Source of the DNA: an uncultured Planctomycetaceae bacterium
GTDB taxonomy: Bacteria > Planctomycetota > Planctomycetia > Planctomycetales > Planctomycetaceae
Reading direction: 5' to 3'
Assembly: GCA_943787265.1 (NCBI GenBank)
Contig: CALSLT010000029.1
Span: forward strand, 124,001-188,000
DNA length: 64,000 bases
The notes beneath the pieces were generated by a model that ran no database searches, was not told where the DNA came from, and saw only the letters and a list, made by a program, of their open reading frames with translations. Positions 36,433-45,847 of the stretch are shown here, piece by piece. Each line of letters starts with the position of its first letter. Position 1 is the stretch's first letter. The translations under genes were made by a program, and so were the position numbers.

Positions 36433-38706
36433 ATGGCTGTGAACTCCTGCGCACGCGTGGCGTGTTTATGCTGGTCCCAATCTGGACTTCAGCCCCGAAA
36501 CCAGGATCGGCGACCAAAGAAACAACCAGCCATTGGCTGCGCACGTTCAGCGTTGAGACGCTACTCGACTGTGATTTTCGCAGGTCTGGCCGTTTCGTTG
36601 ATTTCGTTTTCGACCGGCTGTTCGCAGCTCGGGCTGGAAACTCCGGACTTTTCCAAGCTGGGTTCCAAACTCAGCATGAGGTCGCAAAGCCCGGAAAAAG
36701 CAGACCCGTCGGACGAGTTCGACGATGACCTGACGACAAAAGTCGCCGTGCCGATGGTTGGTGACTACACAACCTTCACCGGCCTCCACCGAGTCGTGCT
36801 GGAGGGTGTCGGTCTGGTCGTTGGTCTGAATGGAACGGGCGGTGATCCTCCGCCGAGCACTTATCGAGAAGCTCTCGTCGATGACATGCGTCGCCGAAAC
36901 ATTCGCGAGTGGAAAGAAATCATCCGGTCGCCTGACACCGCTTTGGTTGTCGTGCGAGCGTACCTGCCGCCGCTGATCGCCAGAGGCGACAAGTTCGATG
37001 TAGACATTCGAATCCCCGGCGACACCGGCGCGACCAGCCTGAACGGCGGGCGGCTGATGGAAACAATCCTCAGCGAAACCGCCCTGGTGCCAGGTCAGGG
37101 AGTGATGAAAGGTCACGTCGTCGCGAAAGCTCGCGGCCCGATCATGATTTCTCCCGAAGAAGGCGAATCAGAAAACCTCGCGGGTGTCCTGAAACGTGGC
37201 CGAGTACTCGGCGGTGGCGTGTCGCTCATCGAACGCGACATGGCTCTTTACGTGCGGTCCAACTTCCGAACCTATCGAAACATCACGCGGCTGGCAGACA
37301 AGATCGGCCAACGATTCTACGCGTACGACGAGTACGGTCTCCGAGAGCCGCTGGCCAAAGCTCAAACCGATCAGCGGATCCTGCTGAAGGTTCATCCGAA
37401 GTACAAACACAACTACCCACGGTTTCTGCAGGTCATCCAGAACATTCCGTTCCGCGAAACAGCGGTCTCTCGCCGAGTCCGTCTTCAACGCCTCGAGCAC
37501 GACCTGATGCAACCGGCGAAGGCTCAACGGGCGGCTCTCCGCCTGGAGGCAATCGGCGACGAAGCCATCTCCATTTTGAAATCAGGCCTGAAGAGCAAGC
37601 ATCTCGAATGCCGCTTTCACTCGGCTCACGCGCTGTCTTATCTCGAAGAATCCGCCGGCGTGGATGCCCTCAAAGAAGCCGCTCAGCAGGAACGAGCCTT
37701 CCGAGTCTTCGCCTACGCCAGCCTGTCGATTCTCGACGACCCGGAAGCTCACATGGCACTGCGTGATCTGATGAACGTTCACGTCGATGCCAACGGCAAA
37801 ACGACCGACAGTGCCGAAACCCGCTACGGAGCGTTCCGGGCACTCTGGACACTCGACAGGAACGATCCATTCATCGTCGGCGAGCAGCTTCGAAAAGAAT
37901 TCTGGCTGCACCCGCTGGAAACAACCGGCGATCCGATGGTGCATATCACGAATCGAAAGCGTGCCGAGGTCGTTCTCTTCGGAGCCGATCAGGAATTCAT
38001 CACGCCGATGGCCGTCCGAGCTGGGAACCACATTCTTGTCACCTCGCGGCCGGGCAGCGAGACGATCACGATCAGCCGTTTCATGCCTTACGGCGATGAC
38101 AAACGAAAAGTCGTTTCGAAGAAGATCGAAGAAGTCATCCGAGTCGCCGCCGAATTCGGAGCGAGCTACCCGGACATCGCTCAGATGCTCGTTCAAGCCG
38201 ATCGTCAGGGTAACCTGCAGGGCAGATTCGAAATCGATGCCTTACCTCAGGCCGGCCGAGTCTTCTACCGAAACGGCAACCGAGCACGGCTCGGACGTTC
38301 AAGCCTGACGCCAAACATGTACCAACGACCTCGCGGCGAAAGCGAAAGCAGCTCATCGGATGACGACTTCGGCAGCGAGCCAGACAGCGCATCCGAATCT
38401 GAAGAAGCAGCGGACGACGCCATCAGCAACCAACTCGCCTCGGAAGGTCTCAGCGACGTGCCAACGCTGTCAATGTCCCAACCATCAATCCAGTTGAAAT
38501 CGATCAGCAAGCCTTCGGCACAAGATTCCGACGCCGGACCCCAGACCTTCGCCCTTGCCGACCAACAGAACGAACCCGGAACTGCGTCGCTCGTCGATGT
38601 TCGGACTCCGAAACCACCTTCAGAGAAAACTTCATCAAGTAGTGGAAGCCTGAAGAAAAAACTCGACCCGTTCGGCCTGTTCACTCTTTCGAAAAAGAAG
38701 GAGTGA
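36433..38706 (+). CDS. FlgI (P-ring)-like lipoprotein with HEAT repeats
   Basis: Residues about 90-330 resemble FlgI, the flagellar P-ring subunit: 'LEGVGLVVGLNGTGGDPP', 'ARGDKFDVDIRIPGDTGATS', 'LNGGRLMETIL' and 'LERDM'-like 'LIERDMALYV'. A HEAT-type helical repeat block follows (about 340-480), then a second beta domain ('FITPMAVRAGNHILVTSRPG'), and a disordered Ser/Glu-rich tail ending in 'LFTLSKKKE'. A lipobox ('FSTGC') implies a lipoprotein. The frame opens with ATG 36433, but TTG 36553 would put the signal peptide right at the N-terminus and is more likely. FlgI proper is about 370 residues and not a lipoprotein. No flagellar genes are nearby. Confidence 0.82.
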   Translation: MAVNSCARVACLCWSQSGLQPRNQDRRPKKQPAIGCARSALRRYSTVIFAGLAVSLISFSTGCSQLGLETPDFSKLGSKLSMRSQSPEKADPSDEFDDDLTTKVAVPMVGDYTTFTGLHRVVLEGVGLVVGLNGTGGDPPPSTYREALVDDMRRRNIREWKEIIRSPDTALVVVRAYLPPLIARGDKFDVDIRIPGDTGATSLNGGRLMETILSETALVPGQGVMKGHVVAKARGPIMISPEEGESENLAGVLKRGRVLGGGVSLIERDMALYVRSNFRTYRNITRLADKIGQRFYAYDEYGLREPLAKAQTDQRILLKVHPKYKHNYPRFLQVIQNIPFRETAVSRRVRLQRLEHDLMQPAKAQRAALRLEAIGDEAISILKSGLKSKHLECRFHSAHALSYLEESAGVDALKEAAQQERAFRVFAYASLSILDDPEAHMALRDLMNVHVDANGKTTDSAETRYGAFRALWTLDRNDPFIVGEQLRKEFWLHPLETTGDPMVHITNRKRAEVVLFGADQEFITPMAVRAGNHILVTSRPGSETITISRFMPYGDDKRKVVSKKIEEVIRVAAEFGASYPDIAQMLVQADRQGNLQGRFEIDALPQAGRVFYRNGNRARLGRSSLTPNMYQRPRGESESSSSDDDFGSEPDSASESEEAADDAISNQLASEGLSDVPTLSMSQPSIQLKSISKPSAQDSDAGPQTFALADQQNEPGTASLVDVRTPKPPSEKTSSSSGSLKKKLDPFGLFTLSKKKE

Positions 38707-38743
38707 GCCCGCGACCTCGACCTTATTTCAATTGAAAACTTCC

Positions 38744-38776
38744 GACGAACCGCGAGTGTAAGCTCGCGGTTTCGTC
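38744..38776 (+). terminator. Hairpin after the FlgI-like gene
   Basis: GACGAACCGCGAG (38744-38756) pairs with CTCGCGGTTTCGTC (38763-38776), with one bulged base. The following T-run is weak (CGTTTCC), so it may terminate only partly before smc. Confidence 0.5.
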
Positions 38777-38849
38777 CGTTTCCTGGCACCTGGGTTTGCA
38801 GCGTTTGTTACTCGTCTGAAACCCAACTTTCTGGACCTTTGACCCGTCA

Positions 38850-41800
38850 ATGCTGAAGTCGCTGGAACTATTCGGCTTCAAGAGTTTTGCCGACCGAACG
38901 CGTTTTGACTTCTCACGTGGGATCACGTGCGTCGTCGGACCGAACGGGAGCGGTAAGAGCAACGTCGTTGACGCAATGAAGTGGATCCTCGGCGACCAGA
39001 GTCCTAAAAGCCTTCGCGGCAAGGACATGACGGACGTCATTTTCAACGGCTCCGCCAACCGCAAAGCCAGTGCATTCGCCGAAGCAACTCTCGCGTTCGA
39101 CAACTCCGAACGCATGCTTCCCATCGAGGCCGACGAAGTCACGATCGGCCGCAGACTCTGGACCAACGGCGACTCCGAATACCTGATCAACGGAGTGACC
39201 GCCCGACTGAAAGACATCAAAGAATCCTTTATGGGCACCGGGGCGAGCACCTCGGCTTACAGCATCATCGAACAAGGCCGAGTCAGCGAGATCCTGCAAT
39301 CCAACCCGCAGGCTCGGCGGATCATCTTCGAAGAAGCCGCGGGCATCAGCCGCTTTCGGTCTCGAAAAACCGAAGCTCTCCGCAAGCTCGAACGAGTCTC
39401 GCAGAACCTGCTCCGCCTGCAGGACATCGTCGACCAGTTTGAATCGCAGCTCAACTCGACCCGCAACCAGGCAACCAAGGCTGCGAAGTTCCGAGAGGTT
39501 TCGAAGGAGCTTCAGTCAGCATGGTTCGGTCTGGCTGCGGACGATTATCGCTGGATGTCCGCCCGCCTGAGTTCTCTCGATTCAACACTCGGGGCGACAC
39601 AGACTGAAATCGACGAGCTGGCCGAACAGCAGCAGGCGGTCGAACTTCGACTGAGCTCATTCGACGAGGAACTCGCCGTTGTCGACGACGGATTGCGGAA
39701 AGCAGAACGCGAAGCCGGCACCACGCGTGAAGCAATCGTCAGCCAGGAAGCGACGATTCGCCACGAAACGGCTCGGCTGCGAGAGTCAGAATCCGAGATC
39801 GTTCGACTTCGTCGTCAGCAGGCAACAACCCTGTCGCGACTCGGAGCCGTCAACAAGGAACTTGCTGCCGCGCAGTTGGAACTCGACCAGTTCGACGAAA
39901 CGTTCCAGGCTCAGCAACAGGAAGTCGAAGCTCACGAAGAGCACTCCGAACAACTGACTTCGCGCTACCAGCAAAGCCGAAACCGCATCGACGAACGCCA
40001 GGAAGAACGCACTCAACTTTCCGAGCAGGCGTCACAGGTCCGGCAGCAGATCGCCCTGCTGGAAGCTCAACTCGTCGCGCTGAACGAAACCCACGAAAAA
40101 ACGATCGAACAACGCGACCGGCTGAAGTCGGAACTCCGAACGGCTGAAACTGAACTCGCAGCCCGTCAAATTGAACTCGATGAAGTTCTCGAAGAGGCCA
40201 GCGAACTTGGTGACTCGCTGAAGGACATCCGAGCAAACCGAAAGAAGCTGATCGCCGACCAGGAAACTGAACAGGAAGCGCTGGTCGAAGTCCGCGAACG
40301 CCGGAGCGCTGCACAAGCTCGTCTGACCGTGCTGGAAGATCTGGAAGTCAAGCAGGAAGGCGTCGGTATCGGCGTCCGCGAAATTCTGCAACGCGCAAAG
40401 ACATCAGACTTTCCACCGTGGAACGGCATTATTGGCAGCGTCGCCGACCTGCTGGATGTCGATCTGGAAAACGCAGCGTTGCTGGAAGTTGCCCTCGGCA
40501 ATCGTGCCCAACTGATTGTGATGCACGACCTCGATCCGATGATCGACTACCTCAAACGAGGCAGTGCCCGCATCGACGGCCGAGTCGGTTTTCTCGGTCT
40601 CGACGAAGTCACCACTTCGGAAAATGCTGAATCGACGACTAACGATGTCGACCTTTCGTCCGACGTCGACGTCATCTTTCGGGCCGACGAGCTCGTGTCG
40701 ACATCGTGCGCGCATCCGACACTGGCCGCGAAGCTTCTCGACGCAACGTGGGTCGTCACCGACCTCGACGCCGCCAACCGCCTCGCTGTTACCGAAGGAG
40801 TCGGGCATCGTTTCGTCACTTTGCAGGGCGAGCTGATTGATCCCGACGGAACTCTTTACGCAGGGACCGTCCGAGGCGAAGCATCCGTCCTGTCGCGAAA
40901 GAGCGAACTTCGTCGCCTGAAGAACGACCTGGTTCGAATGGGCCAACAGATCACAACCAGCGAAGCCCGAATCAAAGCCTTCGCAAATCAGTCCGTCGAA
41001 ATCGAAGCCGAACTGACTGCCGCCGCCGAGCAGCGTGACGACGTTAACGAGCGACTGACTCAGCGACGGTCCGAATTTGATAGTCAACAACAAGTGATGA
41101 CTCGACTGTCCGAGCAGCACGCTGCTGTCGAAGAAGTCTTCACGGCCACGACAGAACAGATCGCGGAAAGCCAAGCCGAACTTGCTCAGAGTTTCGATTC
41201 TCTGAACGAGGTCGAGAAAACTCAGAACGAAGCCAACGACGAAGTCGCTCGACTCGAAGGCGAGTTGATCGAACTTGAGCAAGAACGCAACCGCCTGATG
41301 CAGGAGCAGACGGAAGCACGCCTGAAGCTCGCCCGCGCCGGCGAACGCCGCGAAAACCTGATCTCCGCCTGCAGCCGCCTGGGTGACGAAGCATCAACAT
41401 TAAACGGGCAGATCGAGGATTCAACCCGACGTCTGGCAACGTTCGAAGACCGACGCCGCACATCGGTGCTCGGAGTATTAAACGCCAACGGAAGCCTCGC
41501 CGAGCTGGCCATCGTGGCGGAAACCAGCGTCGACGCGGTCGACAGACTGTCTCGTGAGAAGGACCAACTTCGCAGCGTTCGCAGCGGACTTGTCGAAGAG
41601 GAAACCGCCTTCCGCCGACAACGTCGAGCAATCGCCGACCGCCAACACGAAGAAGAAATCGAAGCCCGCGACATGCGGCACCGCCTGTCGACATACGGCG
41701 AGCGTATTGAAGAAGAGTACGGGCAGACACTTGAAGAAGTCGTCGCGTCGGGTGCGTCGGCATTCCGCGACTACCTGATCGACCGAGGGCTGATCGCCGA

Positions 41801-42863
41801 TCCTGCGGCCGACACAGCCGCCGAGGCTGACGGAAACGAAGACACATCAGAAGAATCCAACGAAGAAGCAGGCGTCACCAGCGAAGATGAAGAAGATCTG
41901 GAGGACGAGGACCTCGACGACGAAGACGAGAGCGAGGATGAGTCCGACGATGAAGAGTGGAATGACGACTCTGAAGAAGAGGATCCCGAGGGCGATGACT
42001 CTGATGAAGTGGACGCAGAATCGGCCGAAGACTCCCTCGACGAAGATGCTTCAATTGACGACGCAGACGATGGCTCATCCGAAGAAGTTGAAGACACGGG
42101 CGAAGCACCCGCCGAAGAGGACGTGCATCTGACGCTGCAGGAAATCGAAGGGACCCGCTACGAAGACATCCGCGAGGAACTCGAAGAACAAGTCAACCGA
42201 CTGCGTCGTCGAATGAAGTCGATGGGCAACGTGAACACCGACTCGCTGAAGGACCTCGACGATCTGGAAGAAAAGTTCAACCACTTCAACAGCCAACTCA
42301 TGGACCTGACCGAGGCCAAGACGACGCTGGAAGAAATCATCCGAAAGATCAACGTCGAGAGTCGTCGCCTGTTCCTCGAATCGTTCACGAAGATTCAGGT
42401 CGAATTCCGCGAACTCTTTCGCAAGCTCTTCGGCGGCGGAGACGGTGACCTCATCCTGGAAGACCCTGACGACGTGCTGGACTGCGGCATCGATATTGTG
42501 GCTCGCCCGCCGGGCAAAGAACTCCGCAGCATTTCACTGCTGAGCGGTGGCGAGAAAACAATGACCGCCGTCGCGATGCTCCTGGCCATCTTCAAGAGCA
42601 ACCCCAGCCCGTTCTGTATTCTCGACGAAGTGGATGCAGCTCTCGACGACGCCAACGTCGAACGCTACGCCGGAGTCGTCCACGAATTCAAAGAGATGAC
42701 TCAGTTCATCATGATCAGCCATCGCAAACGAACAATGACCGTCGCGGACGTGATCTTCGGCGTAACGATGGAACAGTCGGGAGTCTCGAAGCGTCTCACA
42801 ATCAGCTTCGAAGACGTCGGCGAAGACGGCGAATTCAAAGTCAACGGCTCGCAGGCCGCCTGA
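38850..42863 (+). CDS. smc: Chromosome segregation ATPase Smc with acidic insert
   Basis: Smc forms the core of condensin and compacts and separates chromosomes. At 1337 residues it is longer than the usual 1,150-1,200. The N-terminal head has Walker A 'GPNGSGKSN' near residue 31. Coiled coils flank a hinge around 505-690 ('GVGIGVREIL', 'FPPWNGIIGSVADLL'). The C-terminal head has signature 'LLSGGEKTMTAVAML' near 1230 and Walker B 'CILDEVDAALDD' near 1255. Between about 985 and 1091, just before the helix with 'MGNVNTDSL', lies an insert of about 105 residues made mostly of Asp, Glu and Ser. It accounts for the extra length. Start is ATG 38850. No scpA or scpB is nearby. Confidence 0.96.
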   Translation: MLKSLELFGFKSFADRTRFDFSRGITCVVGPNGSGKSNVVDAMKWILGDQSPKSLRGKDMTDVIFNGSANRKASAFAEATLAFDNSERMLPIEADEVTIGRRLWTNGDSEYLINGVTARLKDIKESFMGTGASTSAYSIIEQGRVSEILQSNPQARRIIFEEAAGISRFRSRKTEALRKLERVSQNLLRLQDIVDQFESQLNSTRNQATKAAKFREVSKELQSAWFGLAADDYRWMSARLSSLDSTLGATQTEIDELAEQQQAVELRLSSFDEELAVVDDGLRKAEREAGTTREAIVSQEATIRHETARLRESESEIVRLRRQQATTLSRLGAVNKELAAAQLELDQFDETFQAQQQEVEAHEEHSEQLTSRYQQSRNRIDERQEERTQLSEQASQVRQQIALLEAQLVALNETHEKTIEQRDRLKSELRTAETELAARQIELDEVLEEASELGDSLKDIRANRKKLIADQETEQEALVEVRERRSAAQARLTVLEDLEVKQEGVGIGVREILQRAKTSDFPPWNGIIGSVADLLDVDLENAALLEVALGNRAQLIVMHDLDPMIDYLKRGSARIDGRVGFLGLDEVTTSENAESTTNDVDLSSDVDVIFRADELVSTSCAHPTLAAKLLDATWVVTDLDAANRLAVTEGVGHRFVTLQGELIDPDGTLYAGTVRGEASVLSRKSELRRLKNDLVRMGQQITTSEARIKAFANQSVEIEAELTAAAEQRDDVNERLTQRRSEFDSQQQVMTRLSEQHAAVEEVFTATTEQIAESQAELAQSFDSLNEVEKTQNEANDEVARLEGELIELEQERNRLMQEQTEARLKLARAGERRENLISACSRLGDEASTLNGQIEDSTRRLATFEDRRRTSVLGVLNANGSLAELAIVAETSVDAVDRLSREKDQLRSVRSGLVEEETAFRRQRRAIADRQHEEEIEARDMRHRLSTYGERIEEEYGQTLEEVVASGASAFRDYLIDRGLIADPAADTAAEADGNEDTSEESNEEAGVTSEDEEDLEDEDLDDEDESEDESDDEEWNDDSEEEDPEGDDSDEVDAESAEDSLDEDASIDDADDGSSEEVEDTGEAPAEEDVHLTLQEIEGTRYEDIREELEEQVNRLRRRMKSMGNVNTDSLKDLDDLEEKFNHFNSQLMDLTEAKTTLEEIIRKINVESRRLFLESFTKIQVEFRELFRKLFGGGDGDLILEDPDDVLDCGIDIVARPPGKELRSISLLSGGEKTMTAVAMLLAIFKSNPSPFCILDEVDAALDDANVERYAGVVHEFKEMTQFIMISHRKRTMTVADVIFGVTMEQSGVSKRLTISFEDVGEDGEFKVNGSQAA

Positions 42864-42873
42864 CAATCATGTC

Positions 42874-42913
42874 ACCTCTCCCACTTGTGGGAGAGGTCGC
42901 GGTCTCAGCCGCG
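42874..42913. repeat. Double-hairpin intergenic element
   Basis: ACCTCTCCCAC (42874-42884) pairs perfectly with GTGGGAGAGGT (42887-42897). A second stem, CGCGG (42898-42902) with CCGCG (42909-42913), follows at once. The 'GGGAGAGGT...GGGTGAGGGC' arrangement resembles a dispersed repeat seen between genes in many bacteria. It could also end smc transcription. Confidence 0.55.
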
Positions 42914-42963
42914 GGTGAGGGCCTGCCACAGGTCTCGCAACCCCAAACGATCCCTCGATGAGC

Positions 42964-43581
42964 CTACGGCGCGTTGGTCACGACAACCTTCGCCCCCTTT
43001 AGTAGTTTCCGCATCGGCTTCCATACGTCCGCTTTGTATGGTTTCGGCGAAACAGCGATCTTCAGCAGGCACCCCTTGATCGAGCTATCTAGTACCGACT
43101 CGATTTCCAGGTTCAGCGTCTGAGGCTTCCGTGTGGCGAAGGGTTCGATCCAGGTCATCACCGCTCGCGACTTTGTTTTCGAATCTTTGACGGGCGTGAT
43201 CTTCAGCGTGAAAGACGCCGGCTTGACATCGATGCCGCTGCGTCTGGTCACGGCGACTGCCAGGCCTCGGTAGTACTTCAGCAGTTCTTCCGTAAGAACT
43301 TTCTGATTCGGCGGCGTCTGATCCGGAAGGCAGAACACAAAACAGTAAGTGAAGAAGTCTTCGGCGTCCGGGCGGAACATTCCCGGTGCAAAGCGAACCT
43401 CTTCGAAGCCCGTCAGTTTCATGTCTTTCGCAAAGCCAGTCGGCAAACTGAGCGTTTCGGTTCGCCAGCCTTTTGGCGTTTCGATCTCAACCCGGATCGG
43501 TTCATCCGCAACGGCCACTTCCGACAATCCGACCGTAAGGAAGGCAAAGAGAAATGCTGAGCAGGAGTACTTTCTGAACAT
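42964..43581 (-). CDS. Secreted hypothetical protein
   Basis: This 205-residue protein has a clear signal peptide ('SAFLFAFLTVGLSEVAVAD', cut near residue 25) and a mature part of mixed beta and helix. I do not recognise the family. It has three cysteines, including 'FTYCFVFCLPD', which could form a disulphide, and a basic C-terminus. Start is ATG 43581. It is convergent with smc and divergent from the TolB-like gene, so it stands alone. An extracytoplasmic binding role is possible, with nothing more specific. Confidence 0.7.
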   Translation of the reverse strand: MFRKYSCSAFLFAFLTVGLSEVAVADEPIRVEIETPKGWRTETLSLPTGFAKDMKLTGFEEVRFAPGMFRPDAEDFFTYCFVFCLPDQTPPNQKVLTEELLKYYRGLAVAVTRRSGIDVKPASFTLKITPVKDSKTKSRAVMTWIEPFATRKPQTLNLEIESVLDSSIKGCLLKIAVSPKPYKADVWKPMRKLLKGAKVVVTNAP

Positions 43582-43676
43582 GGCGAGGTCTTTATGATCC
43601 GGGCGAGTTGATTATTCAGATTCGATCTTCGATAACGCTACACACTCTCATCATGAAACTCCACGCGAGGCACGCC

Positions 43677-44750
43677 ATGCGGACATCGATCTTAACTGCC
43701 ACACTGCTGACATTCTTTTCATTCACCTCCGCTGGCTACGCGGAAGAAGCGAAAGAAACAGCCGCTAACAAAGAATCAAAATATCTGAGCAATATCCGGC
43801 AAGTCACGTCAGGACTTCCGCGAGCGGGTGAAGGCTACTTCTCGCCGGACGGTAAGAGCATCATCTATCAGGCCTACCCAGTCGGATACCCGTTCTACCA
43901 GATTTACGTGCAGGATCTGGAGAATGGTAAGCCTCGCCGAATCAGTCCTGGTCGAGGCCGAACGACCTGCAGCTATTTTTCCGTTGACGGAAAGAGTCTG
44001 CTGTTTGCATCGAGCCATTCCGATCCGCGGCTTGACGTCACGGAGAAGAAAGCCCGCGACCTCGCCGCGCAAGGAGGCAGTCGTCGATATCAGTGGGACT
44101 TCGACCCGCACATGGATATCTACACGGTCGCTCTCGACGGGACCGGATTGAAACGGCTAACCGACGCTCCGGGTTACGATGCCGAAGGCAGCTACTCGTC
44201 CGACGGAAAACAGATCGTGTTCACCTCGTCGCGCGACGGCGACCCGGACCTCTACATCATGGATGCCGATGGAACGAACGTCCGACAAATCACGAACAAA
44301 GACGGCTATGACGGCGGACCGTTTTTCTCACCAGATAACAAGTGGGTGATCTTTCGGAGTGACCGCCAGAAGGAACACATGCTGCAATTATTCGCAGTTT
44401 CCGCCGACGGCAAGACCGAAGTCCAACTGACAGACAATCTCAACCAGGTCAACTGGTGCCCGTACTTCCATCCGAGCGGCGACTACCTCGTCTGGGCCGG
44501 TGCGGATTATTCGCAAGGACCGGGACCGAAGTCGAAATTCCAGTTGTTCACGCTGGAACTGAAGAACGAAAACGGCAAGCTCAGCGCCGGCGACATCACT
44601 CAGGTCACGCACGAACTCTCACAGGACGTCCTGCCAGTCTTCAGCCCGGACGGCACAAAGTTGATGTGGACATCAACGCGGTCAGAAGACGAAACCAGCC
44701 AGCTCTGGATCGGCGATTGGGTACGAGGCCAGAAAGGTCAGAAACAGTAG
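43677..44750 (+). CDS. TolB-like beta-propeller protein, PD40 repeats
   Basis: A secreted protein of about 357 residues. The signal peptide ('LTATLLTFFSFTSAGYAEE') is followed by at least five WD40-like PD40 blades, each with a phrase such as 'FSPDGKSIIYQ', 'SSDGKQIVFTSSRDG' or 'FSPDGTKLMWTS'. This is the TolB/DPP-IV-type propeller fold, which binds proteins or peptides. I start at ATG 43677 because GCGAGG sits six bases upstream and the signal peptide then begins properly; frames from 43608 and 43653 are less likely. No tolA, tolR or pal gene adjoins, so it may not be TolB itself. It acts in the periplasm or outside. Confidence 0.88.
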   Translation: MRTSILTATLLTFFSFTSAGYAEEAKETAANKESKYLSNIRQVTSGLPRAGEGYFSPDGKSIIYQAYPVGYPFYQIYVQDLENGKPRRISPGRGRTTCSYFSVDGKSLLFASSHSDPRLDVTEKKARDLAAQGGSRRYQWDFDPHMDIYTVALDGTGLKRLTDAPGYDAEGSYSSDGKQIVFTSSRDGDPDLYIMDADGTNVRQITNKDGYDGGPFFSPDNKWVIFRSDRQKEHMLQLFAVSADGKTEVQLTDNLNQVNWCPYFHPSGDYLVWAGADYSQGPGPKSKFQLFTLELKNENGKLSAGDITQVTHELSQDVLPVFSPDGTKLMWTSTRSEDETSQLWIGDWVRGQKGQKQ

Positions 44751-44818
44751 GGCATGTCGAGCGAAACGCTGGCGTGCCAGACTGAATGGTACGCCGGCGC
44801 TGCGCTTGTCATACCCTA
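44748..44818. repeat. Imperfect inverted repeat overlapping a stop codon
   Basis: Arms of 31 bases at 44748-44778 and 44788-44818 match at about 24 positions when one is reversed, with a 9-base loop. The first arm starts with the TAG stop of the TolB-like gene. It could fold into a long imperfect stem and act as a dispersed repeat or terminator. Confidence 0.5.
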
Positions 44819-44852
44819 CGCCGCGGACGGCGAAGCACGCCCTTGTTGCAAC

Positions 44853-45827
44853 TTATGAAGTCACCGCGTTGACGATGTTGCTCGGTGTTCCTGCCAGAAA
44901 ATCACGGATGTTGTCCGCCGTGATCTGCATCATGCGGCGGCGGGCGGCGAGGCTTGACCAGGCCATGTGGGGGGTGATCAGGCAGTTTCGAGCTTTGAGT
45001 AATGGATTGTCGTCGGTGATTGGTTCGACCGACGCGACATCGACGGCGGCTCCAGCAAGCTGACCTGAATTGAGAGCTTCGGCGAGTGCGGTTTCGTCGA
45101 TCAGCGGGCCTCGCGACGTGTTGAGCAGGAATGCGGAAGACTTCATACGCGACAGAAATTCGCGGTTGATCATGCCGATCGAGTTCTCATTCAGACTGCA
45201 GTGCAGAGTGACAACGTCGGCCTGTTCGGCGATTTCGTCGTTGGTCGCCCATGAAAACGGAATGTCATCAGGAGCGTTCTGACGATGCCGACTGGCGGCA
45301 AGGATTCTCATTCCGAAAGCACTGCCGATTCGAGCAACCTGCTGGCCGATTCGCCCGAAGCCGATAACGCCGAGTGTCAAGTTCTGGAGTTCGATCTGCG
45401 GAGTCTTCCAGAAGGAGAACGATCCGCAACTTTGCCACTCGCCCGCGTGAACGGCTTCATCGTGCAGGGCGACGCGGTGGCAGAGTTCGAGCAGCAACGC
45501 GAACGTAAACTGAGCAACCGACGGCGTGCCATACGTTGGGACATTCGCAACGGGGATGCCAAGACGTGCTGCGGCCGCGGAGTCGACACAGTCATGCCCC
45601 GTCGCAGAAACGGCGATGAACTTGAGATTGCGCACCTGCTCAAGAATGCCTTCCGTCAGACGGGCTTTGTTAGTGACGGCGACGTCGGCGTCTTTCAGGC
45701 GGGCGACGATTTCCGCAGGGGCACTGGCGGAGTGCAGGGACACGTCGCCGAGTTGCTCGATTGCTGTCCAGGGATTGTCTCCCGGATTCAACGTCGCGCC
45801 GTCAAGGATCACGATTCGGGAAGTCAT
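44853..45827 (-). CDS. D-2-hydroxyacid dehydrogenase, glycerate dehydrogenase-like
   Basis: A 324-residue NAD(P)-dependent enzyme of the D-isomer-specific 2-hydroxyacid dehydrogenase family. The Rossmann loop reads 'LGVIGFGRIGQQVARIG'. Catalytic residues are in 'LLNTSRGPLIDE' (Arg), about 30 residues later a Glu in 'DVASVEPI', and His in 'LITPHMAWSS'. The PH-x-AW form favours glycerate dehydrogenase/hydroxypyruvate reductase (hprA type) over phosphoglycerate dehydrogenase; the chain also lacks the C-terminal ACT domain of SerA. Start is ATG 45827. The substrate is likely hydroxypyruvate or glyoxylate, but is not certain. Confidence 0.9.
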   Translation of the reverse strand: MTSRIVILDGATLNPGDNPWTAIEQLGDVSLHSASAPAEIVARLKDADVAVTNKARLTEGILEQVRNLKFIAVSATGHDCVDSAAAARLGIPVANVPTYGTPSVAQFTFALLLELCHRVALHDEAVHAGEWQSCGSFSFWKTPQIELQNLTLGVIGFGRIGQQVARIGSAFGMRILAASRHRQNAPDDIPFSWATNDEIAEQADVVTLHCSLNENSIGMINREFLSRMKSSAFLLNTSRGPLIDETALAEALNSGQLAGAAVDVASVEPITDDNPLLKARNCLITPHMAWSSLAARRRMMQITADNIRDFLAGTPSNIVNAVTS

Positions 45828-45847
45828 GCTAATTGCCCTTCACACTG

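Noticed and set aside
36433..38706. Calling the FlgI-like protein a flagellar P-ring subunit
   Set aside because: It is twice the normal length, carries a lipobox and HEAT repeats, and has no flagellar neighbours.
43677..44750. Calling the propeller protein TolB of the Tol-Pal system
   Set aside because: No tolA, tolR, pal or ybgF gene is adjacent, and PD40 propellers are common in unrelated planctomycete proteins.
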